Source: CAYOXX01 sp964408025 (GTDB lineage: Bacteria > Acidobacteriota > DATKUA01). From it: a stretch of DNA of 29,998 nt. The stretch is taken from the NCBI GenBank assembly GCA_964408025.1, contig CAYOXX010000032.1, forward strand, positions 1 through 29,998, in the 5' to 3' direction. Each line of letters begins with the position of its first letter. The first letter of the stretch is position 1. The notes under the pieces are model-generated. The model was not told the origin of the DNA. It saw nothing but the letters and a program-made list of their open reading frames with translations, and made no database searches. A program made the translations under genes and the position numbers. Shown here one piece after another: positions 23,062 to 29,998 of the stretch.

Positions 23062-23697
23062 TCAGCGGGCGCCGACCAGCCGCTTGACGCGCACGACGGA
23101 GTTGGCTGCGTCGAAGCCGTAGGAGTCCGCGCCGATGCTGCCAGCGAACTCCTCCGAGACCGGCGCGCCACCGATAATCGTCTTGATGCCGTCCAGTCCG
23201 CGTTCCCTGAGAAGGTCGACGACGTTCTTCATCACCGGCATGGTGGTGGTCAGGAGGGCCGACATGCCGATCACCGAGGCGTCCTCGCCGACGGCGGTTT
23301 CGACGAACCGACTCGGTGGGACGTCGTTGCCGAGGTCTATCACCTCGAAGCCGGCGCCCTTGAGCATGATCCCCACCAGGTTCTTGCCGATGTCGTGCAG
23401 GTCGCCCTGGACAGAGCCGATGACCACCTTGCCCATTGTGGGGACTCCTTCTTTGATGAGCAGGGGCTTGAGCAGGCCCATGCCGGCGTACATAGCCTTG
23501 GCGGCCATCAGCACGTCGGGGAGGAAAATCTCGTGAACCCTGAACCGCTCGCCGACGACATTCATGCCGGCGATCAGCCCGCCGTCCAGGATCTCCTTGG
23601 GTGGGATGCCTTCGTCGATTGCCCGCCCGGTGAGCGCGCCCGCCTGCTCGTCGTCGCCGCGCTGCAGGCTCTCCGAGATCTGCTCCAGAATCCCCAT
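23062..23697 (-). CDS. Methyltransferase corrinoid protein (MttC/MtbC family)
   Basis: 211 residues, the usual length. The N-terminal helical cap (1-85, MGILEQISESLQRGD…PKEILDGGLIAGMNVVGERF) precedes a Rossmann B12-binding domain with GDLHDIGKN (His101 is the lower axial cobalt ligand), MSALLTTTMPVMK and GGAPVSEEFA. It shuttles the methyl group between the MttB-type donor methyltransferase and the acceptor methyltransferase. The ATG at 23697 has AGGAGG 5 nt upstream. It sits between the activation-domain gene (28-nt gap) and the homocysteine methyltransferase gene (1-nt gap). Confidence 0.95.
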   Translation of the reverse strand: MGILEQISESLQRGDDEQAGALTGRAIDEGIPPKEILDGGLIAGMNVVGERFRVHEIFLPDVLMAAKAMYAGMGLLKPLLIKEGVPTMGKVVIGSVQGDLHDIGKNLVGIMLKGAGFEVIDLGNDVPPSRFVETAVGEDASVIGMSALLTTTMPVMKNVVDLLRERGLDGIKTIIGGAPVSEEFAGSIGADSYGFDAANSVVRVKRLVGAR

Positions 23698-23725
23698 CGC
23701 TTCCTCCTGTTCCCATTCGGCGGAT

Positions 23726-24439
23726 TCATGCTCCCGCAGCCGATCCGGCCCGGTGGCGGCATCGCTGCGTTCGGCACTGCTCGCAGAAGGGGTACGAATC
23801 CTCGAAGTTGTGGATCTCCCTATCCCCCGCGACCAGGACTCCCGAAATCGATTTGAGCGGCTGCATGAGGTAGCTCTCACCCAGGCGGATGCCGATCCGC
23901 TCCGGTCGCAGGTAGGCGAATAGCTTCTTTTGGCCACTCACGTGCCAGCCGCAGTAGCCTGGACTGTAAGCCAGGACCGCCGTTGAGTCCGATGCCGATC
24001 CCTCTTTTCTCAGGCGATCCAGAAAACGTCTTTCCGCTAATCCGGCCGCCGCCTCGGCGCCCTCGGAGGCCGCCGAGTCGAGCATGCAGCCGAGGGCGAA
24101 GTCGTTGGCGTCGAACAGCCGCGATATCTTTTCGCTGACTTCTTCTCCCAGCGTGATGGCGAAGAGCGCCAGCCTCTCGGCGCGCCCGGCGATCTTGTCG
24201 AGCGGCGTATGCGGCTCGTTCGCTCCCTCGCCCCGGTATACTTCATCGAACTCGGCGGGCGGGATCTCAGCGACGATCCCCTGCGGCCGGCAGCAGCTCG
24301 CCAGGAGCCCCATCGCTCGGTCGAGCAGTAGGCGCGTCCTCTCGCCCGGCTCTGCGCCGGCCGGTATACCCTGGCCTTTGAGCACGGCGTCGCGGTCCGG
24401 CCCGATCTGCGCGGCCTCGAATTGCAGAATCTCCCTCAC
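23726..24439 (-). CDS. Vitamin B12-dependent methionine synthase activation-domain protein
   Basis: 237 residues, resembling the MetH reactivation domain (PF02965) as a free protein. The key stretch is AYSPGYCGWHVSGQKKLFAYL, followed by GIRLGESYLMQPLKSISG and a C-terminal Cys cluster FCEQCRTQRC (Cys219, 222, 227). In MetH this domain binds SAM and re-methylates oxidised cob(II)alamin; here it probably repairs the neighbouring corrinoid protein. No RamA/RACo-type reactivase is in the operon. The GTG start at 24439 overlaps the mttB stop as GTGA, so it is coupled. The Cys cluster could bind a metal or Fe-S centre, which is an inference. Confidence 0.85.
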   Translation of the reverse strand: MREILQFEAAQIGPDRDAVLKGQGIPAGAEPGERTRLLLDRAMGLLASCCRPQGIVAEIPPAEFDEVYRGEGANEPHTPLDKIAGRAERLALFAITLGEEVSEKISRLFDANDFALGCMLDSAASEGAEAAAGLAERRFLDRLRKEGSASDSTAVLAYSPGYCGWHVSGQKKLFAYLRPERIGIRLGESYLMQPLKSISGVLVAGDREIHNFEDSYPFCEQCRTQRCRHRAGSAAGA

Positions 24440-25896
24440 GCGGGCCGATCCGGAAGCCGGTCCATGCCGTGGCGGCGAGCCTCGCGCTCCATCAGGGCGG
24501 TCATCTCGCTCTTGACGTCGTCGGGTAGGCGGGAGGGCGAGTATGCGGCAAGAAGTCTGGCAACTTCTCCGGCCGCTCTCTGGCGCAGCGTCAAGCCACC
24601 CTCTTCGAGCCAGCGGGAGCGGTTGGCGCGGTCGATTACCGGTCCGGGGAAGTAGTGCTCTTCGCGCAGGTACTTGCGCGTGTGCTTGGCGATCAGCAGG
24701 TGCTTCTCCTCGAGCAGCTCTTCGAGGAGCGGGATAGCCGGGAAGTCTTCCTTGGGAGCGATCCCCTCGATCAAACGCAGCGTCATGCCGCAGATCTCGT
24801 TGTCGAGCACCAGCTTCTCGAGGCTCTGGCAGCTCTCGAAGTCGAGCATTCCGGGCCCGGAGATGCTGTTGATGCCGGACAGGGCGGCCAGCGTGGCCCC
24901 CATCGAGCTCTCGAGGCCGGCCTGGGCGTCGAGCCGCTTCGAGTCGCTGAGCGATATGTAGGCCTGAGTCGGCATCCCGAGGTGCTTCCCGATCTCGCTG
25001 TAGGCGCAGTCGATCATCTGCGTCTCGACGGCGCCCATCGGCGTGGTTTCGTAGCGCACGTCGAAAGCGGCCGGGGAGCCGCCGTAGAGGATCGGCGTGC
25101 CCGGATTGGCCAGCTGGCTGATCACCACGCCGCTGAGCGTCTCGGCGGTGTGCTGGACGAGCGTCCCGACCAGCGTCACCGGGGCCATGAAGCCGGAGAG
25201 GGGCATCGAGACGAACTCGACCGGTATCGAGAAGCGGGCGCAGTCCAGGAGGTTCTGCGAGGTGACGTCGCTCCACTTGATCGGCGAGGTCGGGCAGCAG
25301 GAGAAGACTGTCAGCGGCTTCGCCTTGAGCTCTTCGGCCGAGCCGCGGACGGCGAGCTGGAGGTCCTTCATGACCTCGAACGATTCGATGGTGAAGGCGC
25401 CGGTGACCACCGGCTTCTCGCAGAACATGAGGCTGAGGAAGAGGCGGTAGCTGTCGGAGATTTTTTCGCTGACGTCGGCCGGTATGAGGGCCGTGCTCTG
25501 CGAGGCGATCTGGTCCAGGCCGCTGACGAGCTTGGCGTAGCTGACGTAGTCGGCGGTGTCCGGCGTGCGCATCTCGCCCGTCTCGTTGTCGAGGATGCTG
25601 ATGGCTGCGGTGCCGGGCGTGAAGTAGACGTTGTCGCCGGCGAAGTGGTGGGTCTCGGCGCCCAGCACGTCGAAGAGCCTGAACGAGTCCGGAGCCGTTT
25701 TCAGGGCCGCGTCGATGATCTCCTGGGTGAAAACGGCGTGCGACTTATCCATATCGACGCCGGCGCCGTGGTCGGCGAGCATGGAGAGGATCGACTCGTT
25801 GTGTATCTCCACTCCGAGCTTGCAGAGGACCTCCTGACCCTCCGCGACTATTCTCTCCATCAGGTCATCGTCGAGGAACCTCACGCGCGGTCTCAT
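24436..25896 (-). CDS. MttB-family (non-pyrrolysine) quaternary amine:corrinoid methyltransferase
   Basis: 486 residues of the trimethylamine methyltransferase family (PF06253). Typical stretches are FTPGTAAISILDNETGE, VVTGAFTIESFEVM, GTLVQHTAETLSGVV, NPGTPILYGGSPAAFD, LSDSKRLDAQAGLE and GPGMLDFES…VLDNEICGM. There is no in-frame TAG inside the gene, so it is the non-pyrrolysine type like glycine-betaine MtgB and its relatives for proline betaine or carnitine. Substrate is unknown; a quaternary amine is likely by family. The ATG at 25896 has GGGAG 7 nt upstream. It is first in the operon with the activator, the corrinoid protein and the homocysteine methyltransferase. Confidence 0.92.
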   Translation of the reverse strand: MRPRVRFLDDDLMERIVAEGQEVLCKLGVEIHNESILSMLADHGAGVDMDKSHAVFTQEIIDAALKTAPDSFRLFDVLGAETHHFAGDNVYFTPGTAAISILDNETGEMRTPDTADYVSYAKLVSGLDQIASQSTALIPADVSEKISDSYRLFLSLMFCEKPVVTGAFTIESFEVMKDLQLAVRGSAEELKAKPLTVFSCCPTSPIKWSDVTSQNLLDCARFSIPVEFVSMPLSGFMAPVTLVGTLVQHTAETLSGVVISQLANPGTPILYGGSPAAFDVRYETTPMGAVETQMIDCAYSEIGKHLGMPTQAYISLSDSKRLDAQAGLESSMGATLAALSGINSISGPGMLDFESCQSLEKLVLDNEICGMTLRLIEGIAPKEDFPAIPLLEELLEEKHLLIAKHTRKYLREEHYFPGPVIDRANRSRWLEEGGLTLRQRAAGEVARLLAAYSPSRLPDDVKSEMTALMEREARRHGMDRLPDRPA

Positions 25897-25908
25897 CAGC
25901 AGCTCCCT

Positions 25909-25998
25909 CTAAAAGGTGATCGATTTGCCGGGCGGCTTGGCTCGCCGTCTCCCCAAACGCCGCGGCGATGCGGCGGCAGAGCCGTTGAAGGCAATCAT
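25909..25998 (-). CDS. Possible 29-residue leader ORF upstream of mttB
   Basis: An ATG at 25998, with GGAGG about 9 nt upstream, opens a 29-codon frame (MIAFNGSAAASPRRLGRRRA… ending GKSITF) that stops with TAG at 25911-25909. It is in the same frame as mttB: TAG is followed by four codons and then the mttB ATG. It may be a leader peptide, a leftover N-terminal extension or chance. No similarity can be claimed. Confidence 0.3.
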   Translation of the reverse strand: MIAFNGSAAASPRRLGRRRAKPPGKSITF

Positions 25999-26032
25999 GT
26001 GCAAGAAACCTCCTGCGGGCCGATTCGCCTTG

Positions 26033-26058
26033 TAAAAAAGGCTAACCGAAGTTTTGCC
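26033..26058 (-). terminator. Hairpin with T-run upstream of the methyltransferase operon
   Basis: On the minus strand GGCAAAAC-TTCG-GTTAGCC (26058-26040; UUCG loop, small internal loop) is followed by TTTTTT (26039-26034). It probably ends the lipoprotein transcript 93 nt upstream. Because it also lies about 140 nt before mttB, attenuation is possible. Confidence 0.55.
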
Positions 26059-26150
26059 CACTGAGCCCGGAAGGTATCATGCCGGCAAAGCGATCATCAA
26101 GACGAAAACCGGGCGGCCTAGCGCACGTGGATCACGCAGGGCAGTCGTCT

Positions 26151-26723
26151 TCAATTCAAAATTTCAAAGCTGCTGGCGATCGCCTCGAATAGGCTGCTGA
26201 AGTTGTCGAAGCTGTCCGGCACGGCTTCGCAGAGGATTACATACCCTGTTTCGCCGGCCGCTGCCGCGTACATTAGTTCAATGGCGTGCCTGCCGCCCAA
26301 CGAATATGTATAGATTACCGCGATGGCGTCGGTGCCGCCGATGATCACCCGGTTGCGTTCGACTTCCCGGAAATCCTGGTACAGGTTCGCCTTGTTGCCG
26401 TACTCTTGCTCGAAGAACGCATCCAGGTCCGTTCCGGGGGCCAGTGGCAATACGGTCACCGAGACGCTTTCGCGGAAGTGATCGCTGCCGTTCGCCATCG
26501 GGCTGTAGGCGGTGACCGCCGTTCCCAAGACGTTTTCCTGGACATTCCAGTCGGTGGGGAAGCCGATGGCGAAGCCGTTCTCCTCGTTGGTGTATATCTC
26601 CAGATTCACTTGATTCCGGGTTGTCTCCGCGCTCTCCGCGGCGGGTGAGGTATCGCCGTTGCCGCAGCAGACGGCAAAGAGCATCGCCGCTGAAGCCAGA
26701 ACCGCTTTAAGAATGTCGGGCAT
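26151..26723 (-). CDS. DcrB/PsbP-like lipoprotein
   Basis: 190 residues. A lipoprotein signal (ILKAVLASAAMLFAVCCGN) is followed by a Ser/Thr/Glu-rich linker and a globular domain: EIYTNEENGFAIGFPTDWNVQE, ESVSVTVLPL, LDAFFEQEYGNKANLY, GTDAIAVIYTYSLGGRHAIELMY and LFEAIASSFEI. This order (Tyr-x-N-x-x-x-G-F-x-I-x-x-P-x-x-W, final 'hxxhhxSFx') is typical of DcrB/PsbP-like (Mog1-fold) proteins of the envelope. The ATG at 26723 has GGAGGG 6 nt upstream. Function unknown. It lies downstream of dinG on the same strand, 232 nt away. Confidence 0.8.
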   Translation of the reverse strand: MPDILKAVLASAAMLFAVCCGNGDTSPAAESAETTRNQVNLEIYTNEENGFAIGFPTDWNVQENVLGTAVTAYSPMANGSDHFRESVSVTVLPLAPGTDLDAFFEQEYGNKANLYQDFREVERNRVIIGGTDAIAVIYTYSLGGRHAIELMYAAAAGETGYVILCEAVPDSFDNFSSLFEAIASSFEILN

Positions 26724-26924
26724 ATCTATCCCTCCCCATCTCTTGGATGACGTGGCAGATCGAGTAGCAGTCTGCATTATAGAACACCGGCACCGCTTCG
26801 GGCTCTGTCTTTGTCTTTCGAGATCAGCAGGGGATTGGATGGTGGCAAATGGAGTCGAGTTATTCGTCGGCGGATAATATCAGATGGGGCATCAAGCCAA
26901 GTTTGTAAACCTGATATACGGATA

Positions 26925-26941
26925 GGCGGCTTAAAGCCGCC
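26925..26941. repeat. Palindrome GGCGGCTT-A-AAGCCGCC
   Basis: 8-bp arms with a 1-nt centre, 15 nt after the dinG stop, in the 232-nt spacer 26724-26955. There is no T-run, so it is more like a dispersed intergenic palindrome than a terminator. The rest of the spacer holds no gene. Confidence 0.5.
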
Positions 26942-26955
26942 GCTACTTTGGTCTC

Positions 26956-28881
26956 TCATTTCCACCAGTGCTTCAGTTCTTCGAACTGCGTGACCATTGG
27001 GCTGCCGTGGAGGCTGCCGAGTATGAGGCGGCCGTAGCGGCGGCGTAGCAGGCGGCTGTCGAGGACTGCCATGATGCCGCGGTCGCTGGAGCTGCGCACG
27101 AGGCGGCCGAGACCCTGCTTGAGTGCCAGGGCTGCCGACGGCACCTGGTACTGCCAGAAGGGGTCGCCGCCGTCGGCCTTGATGCGGGCGATGCGGGAGC
27201 CGACAATCGGGTCGTCGGGGACGGCGAAGGGGAGCTTGTCGACGACGACGCAGCTCAGGTCTGGGCCGCGGACGTCGACCCCCTGCCAGAAGCTTGCCGA
27301 GGCGAGTAGCACCGATCCCTCTTTTTGACGGAACTGTTCGATCAGCTCGCGGCGAGAGCTGGTGCCCTGCAGCAGGAGCGGGAAGGGCACGCGGCCCTCG
27401 AGCAGGCCGTGGGCGCGCTCCATGTTGCGCAGACTGGTGAAGAGTAGGAAGGCGCGGCCTTTTGTCAGCTCCAATATGCGAACCATCTCCTCGGCCGCCG
27501 CTTCGAGGAAGCCGGCGTCGTTGGGATCGGGCAGGTCGTTGGGCACGTAGAGGCGAGTGAGGCGCTTGAAGTCGAAGTGCGAGGGCAGCACCAGCTCCTC
27601 GGCCGAGTCGATGCCGAGGCGTGAGCGTAGGAAATCGAAGTTGCCGCCGACGGCCAGCGTGGCGCTGGTGAGCACGGCAGTCTCTAGGTTGTCGAAGAGG
27701 TAGCCGCGCAGGTAGGGTGAGACGTCGACGGGGCTGGCGCGCAGGAATACGCCGCGGCCGCGGCGCTCGCCCCAGAACACGTATGAGGGATCGCTGCCTT
27801 CGAGGAGCATTGCCATCGAGTCGCGCAGCTCGGCGCTGCGGCGCGCCAGCTTGAAGAGGCTCTCGGGCCGGTCGCGGATGCCGCCGATGCCCGCCTCGAG
27901 CGAACTCAACCGCTCGGCCAGCTCCGCGTTGGCGTCCAGCAGGGCGTCGGAAAGGATGGCCTCGATGCGGAAGCGGTCGTCGGGCGGCTTTATCCTTTTG
28001 AACAGCTTCTGCGCCGCTTTGCCGACCTCGGCGACGTCGTTGAGCAGGCGCTCATCGGTGATCTTCTCGTCGGCGAACTCGTGCGCTGCGTCGCGCCCCA
28101 GCTCGTCGAAGCGCCAGTTGCTGACCTCGACGCCGAAGTAGGAGGTGGCGACGTCCTCGAGCTCATGGGCCTCGTCGAGGATGGCGCGATCGTAGTCGGG
28201 AATGACGGCGCCAAAGCCGGTGTCGCGCACCGCCAGGTCGGCGAAGAGCAGGTGGTGGTTGACGATCACCACGTCGGCTCCGGCGGCTCGGGCGCGCATC
28301 TTGACGAGCCAGCACTCGTCGTAATGGGGGCAGCGTCGGCCGACGCAGTTGTCCCCCCGGCAGGAGAGCGGTCCGAACAGCGGGGTTCCCTCCGCCATCT
28401 CCTTCAGCTCGGCGAAGTCGCCGGTCTCGGTGTCCGCGGCCCAGCGCTCGATCGCCTTGAACTGGTCGACCTCGTCGAGCCCCCTGAGCAGCGGCTGCCC
28501 GCGGAAGAGCTTCAGCTTGCGCAGGCAGAGGTAGTTGCCGCGGCCCTTCATAACCGCCGCCTCGAACTTGCCGCCGAGGCCCTGCAGGAAGGGTATGTCT
28601 TTGAAGAAGAGCTGCTCCTGGAGGTTGCGGGTGCCGGTGGAGACGACGATCCGCTTGCCCGCCGCCAGCGCCGGCACCAGGTAGGCGAGCGTCTTGCCGG
28701 TGCCGGTGCCGGCCTCGGCCAGGAGTATGCCGCCGACGGTCAGCGCCTCGAGGCAGGCCAGCGCCATGCGCGCCTGCGAGGGGCGCGGTTCGTAGCCCTC
28801 GAGGCGCCTGGAAAGCGCGCCCGTTGGCGAAAAGAAGGCGCCGATCCGCTTGCCGAGGCCGTTGTGGTCGGTTTCAGTCAT
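26956..28881 (-). CDS. dinG: DinG/YoaA-type ATP-dependent DNA helicase
   Basis: 641 residues, a superfamily-2 XPD-like 5'-3' helicase. Walker A is EAGTGTGKT (about 56-64). Fe-S cluster cysteines are in NYLCLRKL and LSCRGDNCVGRRCPHYDECW. A DEAH box occurs in AILDEAHELEDVA; motif IV-VI stretches include LTSATL, LLFTSLRNMERAH, ASFWQGVDVRGPDL and QGLGRLVRS. It resolves R-loops, D-loops or replication-blocking structures. The full length and all motifs suggest an active enzyme. The ATG at 28881 lacks a strong ribosome site. It is divergent from the HD-domain gene and shares a 140-nt control region with it. Confidence 0.93.
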   Translation of the reverse strand: MTETDHNGLGKRIGAFFSPTGALSRRLEGYEPRPSQARMALACLEALTVGGILLAEAGTGTGKTLAYLVPALAAGKRIVVSTGTRNLQEQLFFKDIPFLQGLGGKFEAAVMKGRGNYLCLRKLKLFRGQPLLRGLDEVDQFKAIERWAADTETGDFAELKEMAEGTPLFGPLSCRGDNCVGRRCPHYDECWLVKMRARAAGADVVIVNHHLLFADLAVRDTGFGAVIPDYDRAILDEAHELEDVATSYFGVEVSNWRFDELGRDAAHEFADEKITDERLLNDVAEVGKAAQKLFKRIKPPDDRFRIEAILSDALLDANAELAERLSSLEAGIGGIRDRPESLFKLARRSAELRDSMAMLLEGSDPSYVFWGERRGRGVFLRASPVDVSPYLRGYLFDNLETAVLTSATLAVGGNFDFLRSRLGIDSAEELVLPSHFDFKRLTRLYVPNDLPDPNDAGFLEAAAEEMVRILELTKGRAFLLFTSLRNMERAHGLLEGRVPFPLLLQGTSSRRELIEQFRQKEGSVLLASASFWQGVDVRGPDLSCVVVDKLPFAVPDDPIVGSRIARIKADGGDPFWQYQVPSAALALKQGLGRLVRSSSDRGIMAVLDSRLLRRRYGRLILGSLHGSPMVTQFEELKHWWK

Positions 28882-28909
28882 GGCGGGTGGATTCCCACTC
28901 TACCGGGAG

Positions 28910-28918
28910 ATTCTACCA
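28910..28918 (-). promoter_or_regulatory. Extended -10 (TGGTAGAAT) of dinG
   Basis: On the minus strand TGG-TAGAAT (28918-28910), about 28 nt before the dinG ATG. It has the same TGN-TAGAAT form as the divergent HD-gene promoter. Confidence 0.5.
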
Positions 28919-28929
28919 GATGGAGCCGC

Positions 28930-28950
28930 CGGAAAGCGTCCCGCTTTCCG
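28930..28950. repeat. 9-bp perfect hairpin in the dinG/HD divergent region
   Basis: CGGAAAGCG (28930-28938), loop TCC, CGCTTTCCG (28942-28950). It is centred between the two divergent -10 elements, so it is a candidate shared operator. Confidence 0.5.
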
Positions 28951-28988
28951 CCGGCGAACTTTCCCGTTTCTGGAGCCGGCGGCTGATG

Positions 28989-28997
28989 TGTTAGAAT
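28989..28997 (+). promoter_or_regulatory. Extended -10 (TGTTAGAAT) of the HD-domain gene
   Basis: TGT-TAGAAT lies 24 nt before the ATG at 29022. No good -35 is seen. Confidence 0.5.
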
Positions 28998-29021
28998 CCA
29001 GGACTCCGTTTGGGTAGAGCG

Positions 29022-29998
29022 ATGCAGAAGCTGTTCCAGGAGCTGCCGGAGATCTTCGGCCCCTTCGAGACCAACATCAGGGTGCCGGAGTATACTTCCG
29101 TTTACATCACCGAACCGATCCGCCGCCTGCTCGATACCAAGGAGATGCAGCGGCTGCGGAGGATCAAGCAGCTCGGCTTTGTCGAGCTGGTTTTTCCCGG
29201 CGCCGAGCACACCCGCTTCGAGCACTCGCTCGGGGTCTACTACCGCGCCTGCCAGCTGATAAAGCACCTCTGCGAGGTTGAGGGGCTGCTTGAGGTCGCC
29301 GCGCCGGAGAGTGTGCGGATGATGCTGCTCTCGGGCCTGCTGCACGATCTCGGCCACTACCACGGCTCCCACGTGATCGAGGAGCTGGGCAAGATAAAGG
29401 ACATCGCGCCGCTGCTCGAGGGGTTCAACCACCTCGAGTTCGGCCGGCGGCTGCTGACGGCGCGCAACAGCGAGGTCGGCAGGATCCTGGAGGAGGAGTT
29501 CGACATCGACCGGCGGGCGCTGGCCGACTACGTCTTCGGCAAGAACCACGGCGGCGGCGTCGAAGGCGAGCTCTACCGGCTGCTTGACGGCCCGATCGAC
29601 GTCGACAAGATGGACTACCTCGAGCGCGACTCGATCCACACCGGCGTCCCCTATGGCCGCAACTACGACGCGGCCCGTCTGGTGAGCAACTTCACGCTCC
29701 TGCGCCAGGGTGCGGGCGCCGGCAACCGCCGCGTCAAGATCCTGCTGCGCGAGAAGGGGAAGGCCAGCGCCGAGGTCTTCATCTTCAGCCGCTACGTGAT
29801 GTTCACCGAGGTCTACTGGCACCACACCGCGCGCTGCTTCTCCGCCATGTTCCGCCGCGCCTTCATGGACCTGGTGAAGCTGGGGCTTAAGGTTGAGCAG
29901 GTGGTCGGCGAGAACATCTACTCGCCCACTAGCTGGAGCTACTTCGACGACGTCGAGAGCTTCCGGGCGCTGCACCAGAAGCTGCTTACCGTTCGGAT
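29022..29998 (+). CDS. HD-domain phosphohydrolase (dGTPase/SAMHD1-like), 3' partial
   Basis: 325 codons are visible; the gene runs off the window. It starts MQKLFQELPEIFGPFETN and has 'VYITEPIRRLLDTKEMQRLRRIKQLG', the usual N-terminus of YdhJ/SAMHD1-like HD proteins ('D…l…tp.vqRLR.i.QLG'). Metal-binding residues are His68 (TRFEHSLGV), His108-Asp109 (LLHDLGHYHGSH) and the Asp in DGPIDVDKMDYLERD (about 193-198). The segment SIHTGVPYGRNYD follows, as in this family. Likely activity is hydrolysis of (d)NTPs or another nucleotide; substrate unknown. It is divergent from dinG with an extended -10 24 nt upstream and no strong Shine-Dalgarno site. Confidence 0.88.
   Translation, partial: MQKLFQELPEIFGPFETNIRVPEYTSVYITEPIRRLLDTKEMQRLRRIKQLGFVELVFPGAEHTRFEHSLGVYYRACQLIKHLCEVEGLLEVAAPESVRMMLLSGLLHDLGHYHGSHVIEELGKIKDIAPLLEGFNHLEFGRRLLTARNSEVGRILEEEFDIDRRALADYVFGKNHGGGVEGELYRLLDGPIDVDKMDYLERDSIHTGVPYGRNYDAARLVSNFTLLRQGAGAGNRRVKILLREKGKASAEVFIFSRYVMFTEVYWHHTARCFSAMFRRAFMDLVKLGLKVEQVVGENIYSPTSWSYFDDVESFRALHQKLLTVR

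Noticed and set aside
24436..25896. Pyrrolysine-containing MttB
   Set aside because: There is no in-frame TAG within the gene; the only TAG is upstream of its start.
25897..26110. Cobalamin riboswitch upstream of the corrinoid operon
   Set aside because: Expected from gene function, but no B12 box (AGCCAGGAGACCTGCC-like) or GCCACTG core was found on the minus strand.

Overview
The window is about 30 kb of GC-rich (roughly 60% or more by eye) DNA from a diderm, probably motile bacterium. It contains one 10-N scaffold gap at 439-448, so it is likely a scaffolded draft or metagenome assembly. Lipoprotein signals, a MglA/MglB polarity pair, FliK- and FlhB-like flagellar export proteins, remnants of an Acidobacteria/FCB-style Ser/Thr kinase-TPR gene and a non-pyrrolysine MttB cluster suggest a deep-branching or uncultured lineage (Acidobacteria, 'delta'-proteobacterial or FCB-like). 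I cannot assign a phylum from the sequence alone.

Layout. (1) 1-1015 (+): a FliK-like protein broken by the gap, then a stand-alone FlhB C-terminal-domain protein. (2) 1036-4351 (-): mglA and mglB behind their own promoter, and upstream of them two paralogous tail-anchored coiled-coil proteins. (3) 4543-9256 (+): a secreted M28 metallopeptidase, then a GlmU-like sugar nucleotidyltransferase almost fused to glmS (amino-sugar supply). (4) 9508-10521: an IS5/IS1182-like transposase. (5) 10914-14502 (+): an operon of a HAD phosphatase with a leaderless promoter, a large phosphohexomutase with a winged-helix tail, and a lipoprotein hydrolase. (6) 14593-16205: remnants of the two ends of a Ser/Thr kinase-TPR gene, with a lower-GC secreted alpha/beta hydrolase between them. 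(7) 16259-18838 (+): an MFS transporter and a low-GC DAACS-type symporter. (8) 18978-21863 (-): an amidase, a TIM-barrel glycosidase-like protein and a small lipoprotein. (9) 22158-25896 (-): a corrinoid methyltransferase operon. (10) 26151-28881 (-): a DcrB/PsbP-like lipoprotein and a DinG helicase, divergent from an HD-domain phosphohydrolase cut by the window end.

Two items stand out. First, three copies of a 93-bp (31-codon) palindrome-rich element lie in-frame, in the same phase and orientation, inside the amidase and glycosidase-like genes. They resemble in principle the Rickettsia palindromic elements that insert into ORFs. Second, the operon at 22158-25896 encodes an MttB-type methyltransferase, a MetH-type activation domain, a corrinoid protein and a MetH-type homocysteine methyltransferase domain. 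This is in effect a split methionine synthase whose methyl donor module has been replaced by MttB, suggesting a quaternary-amine-to-homocysteine methyl transfer route.
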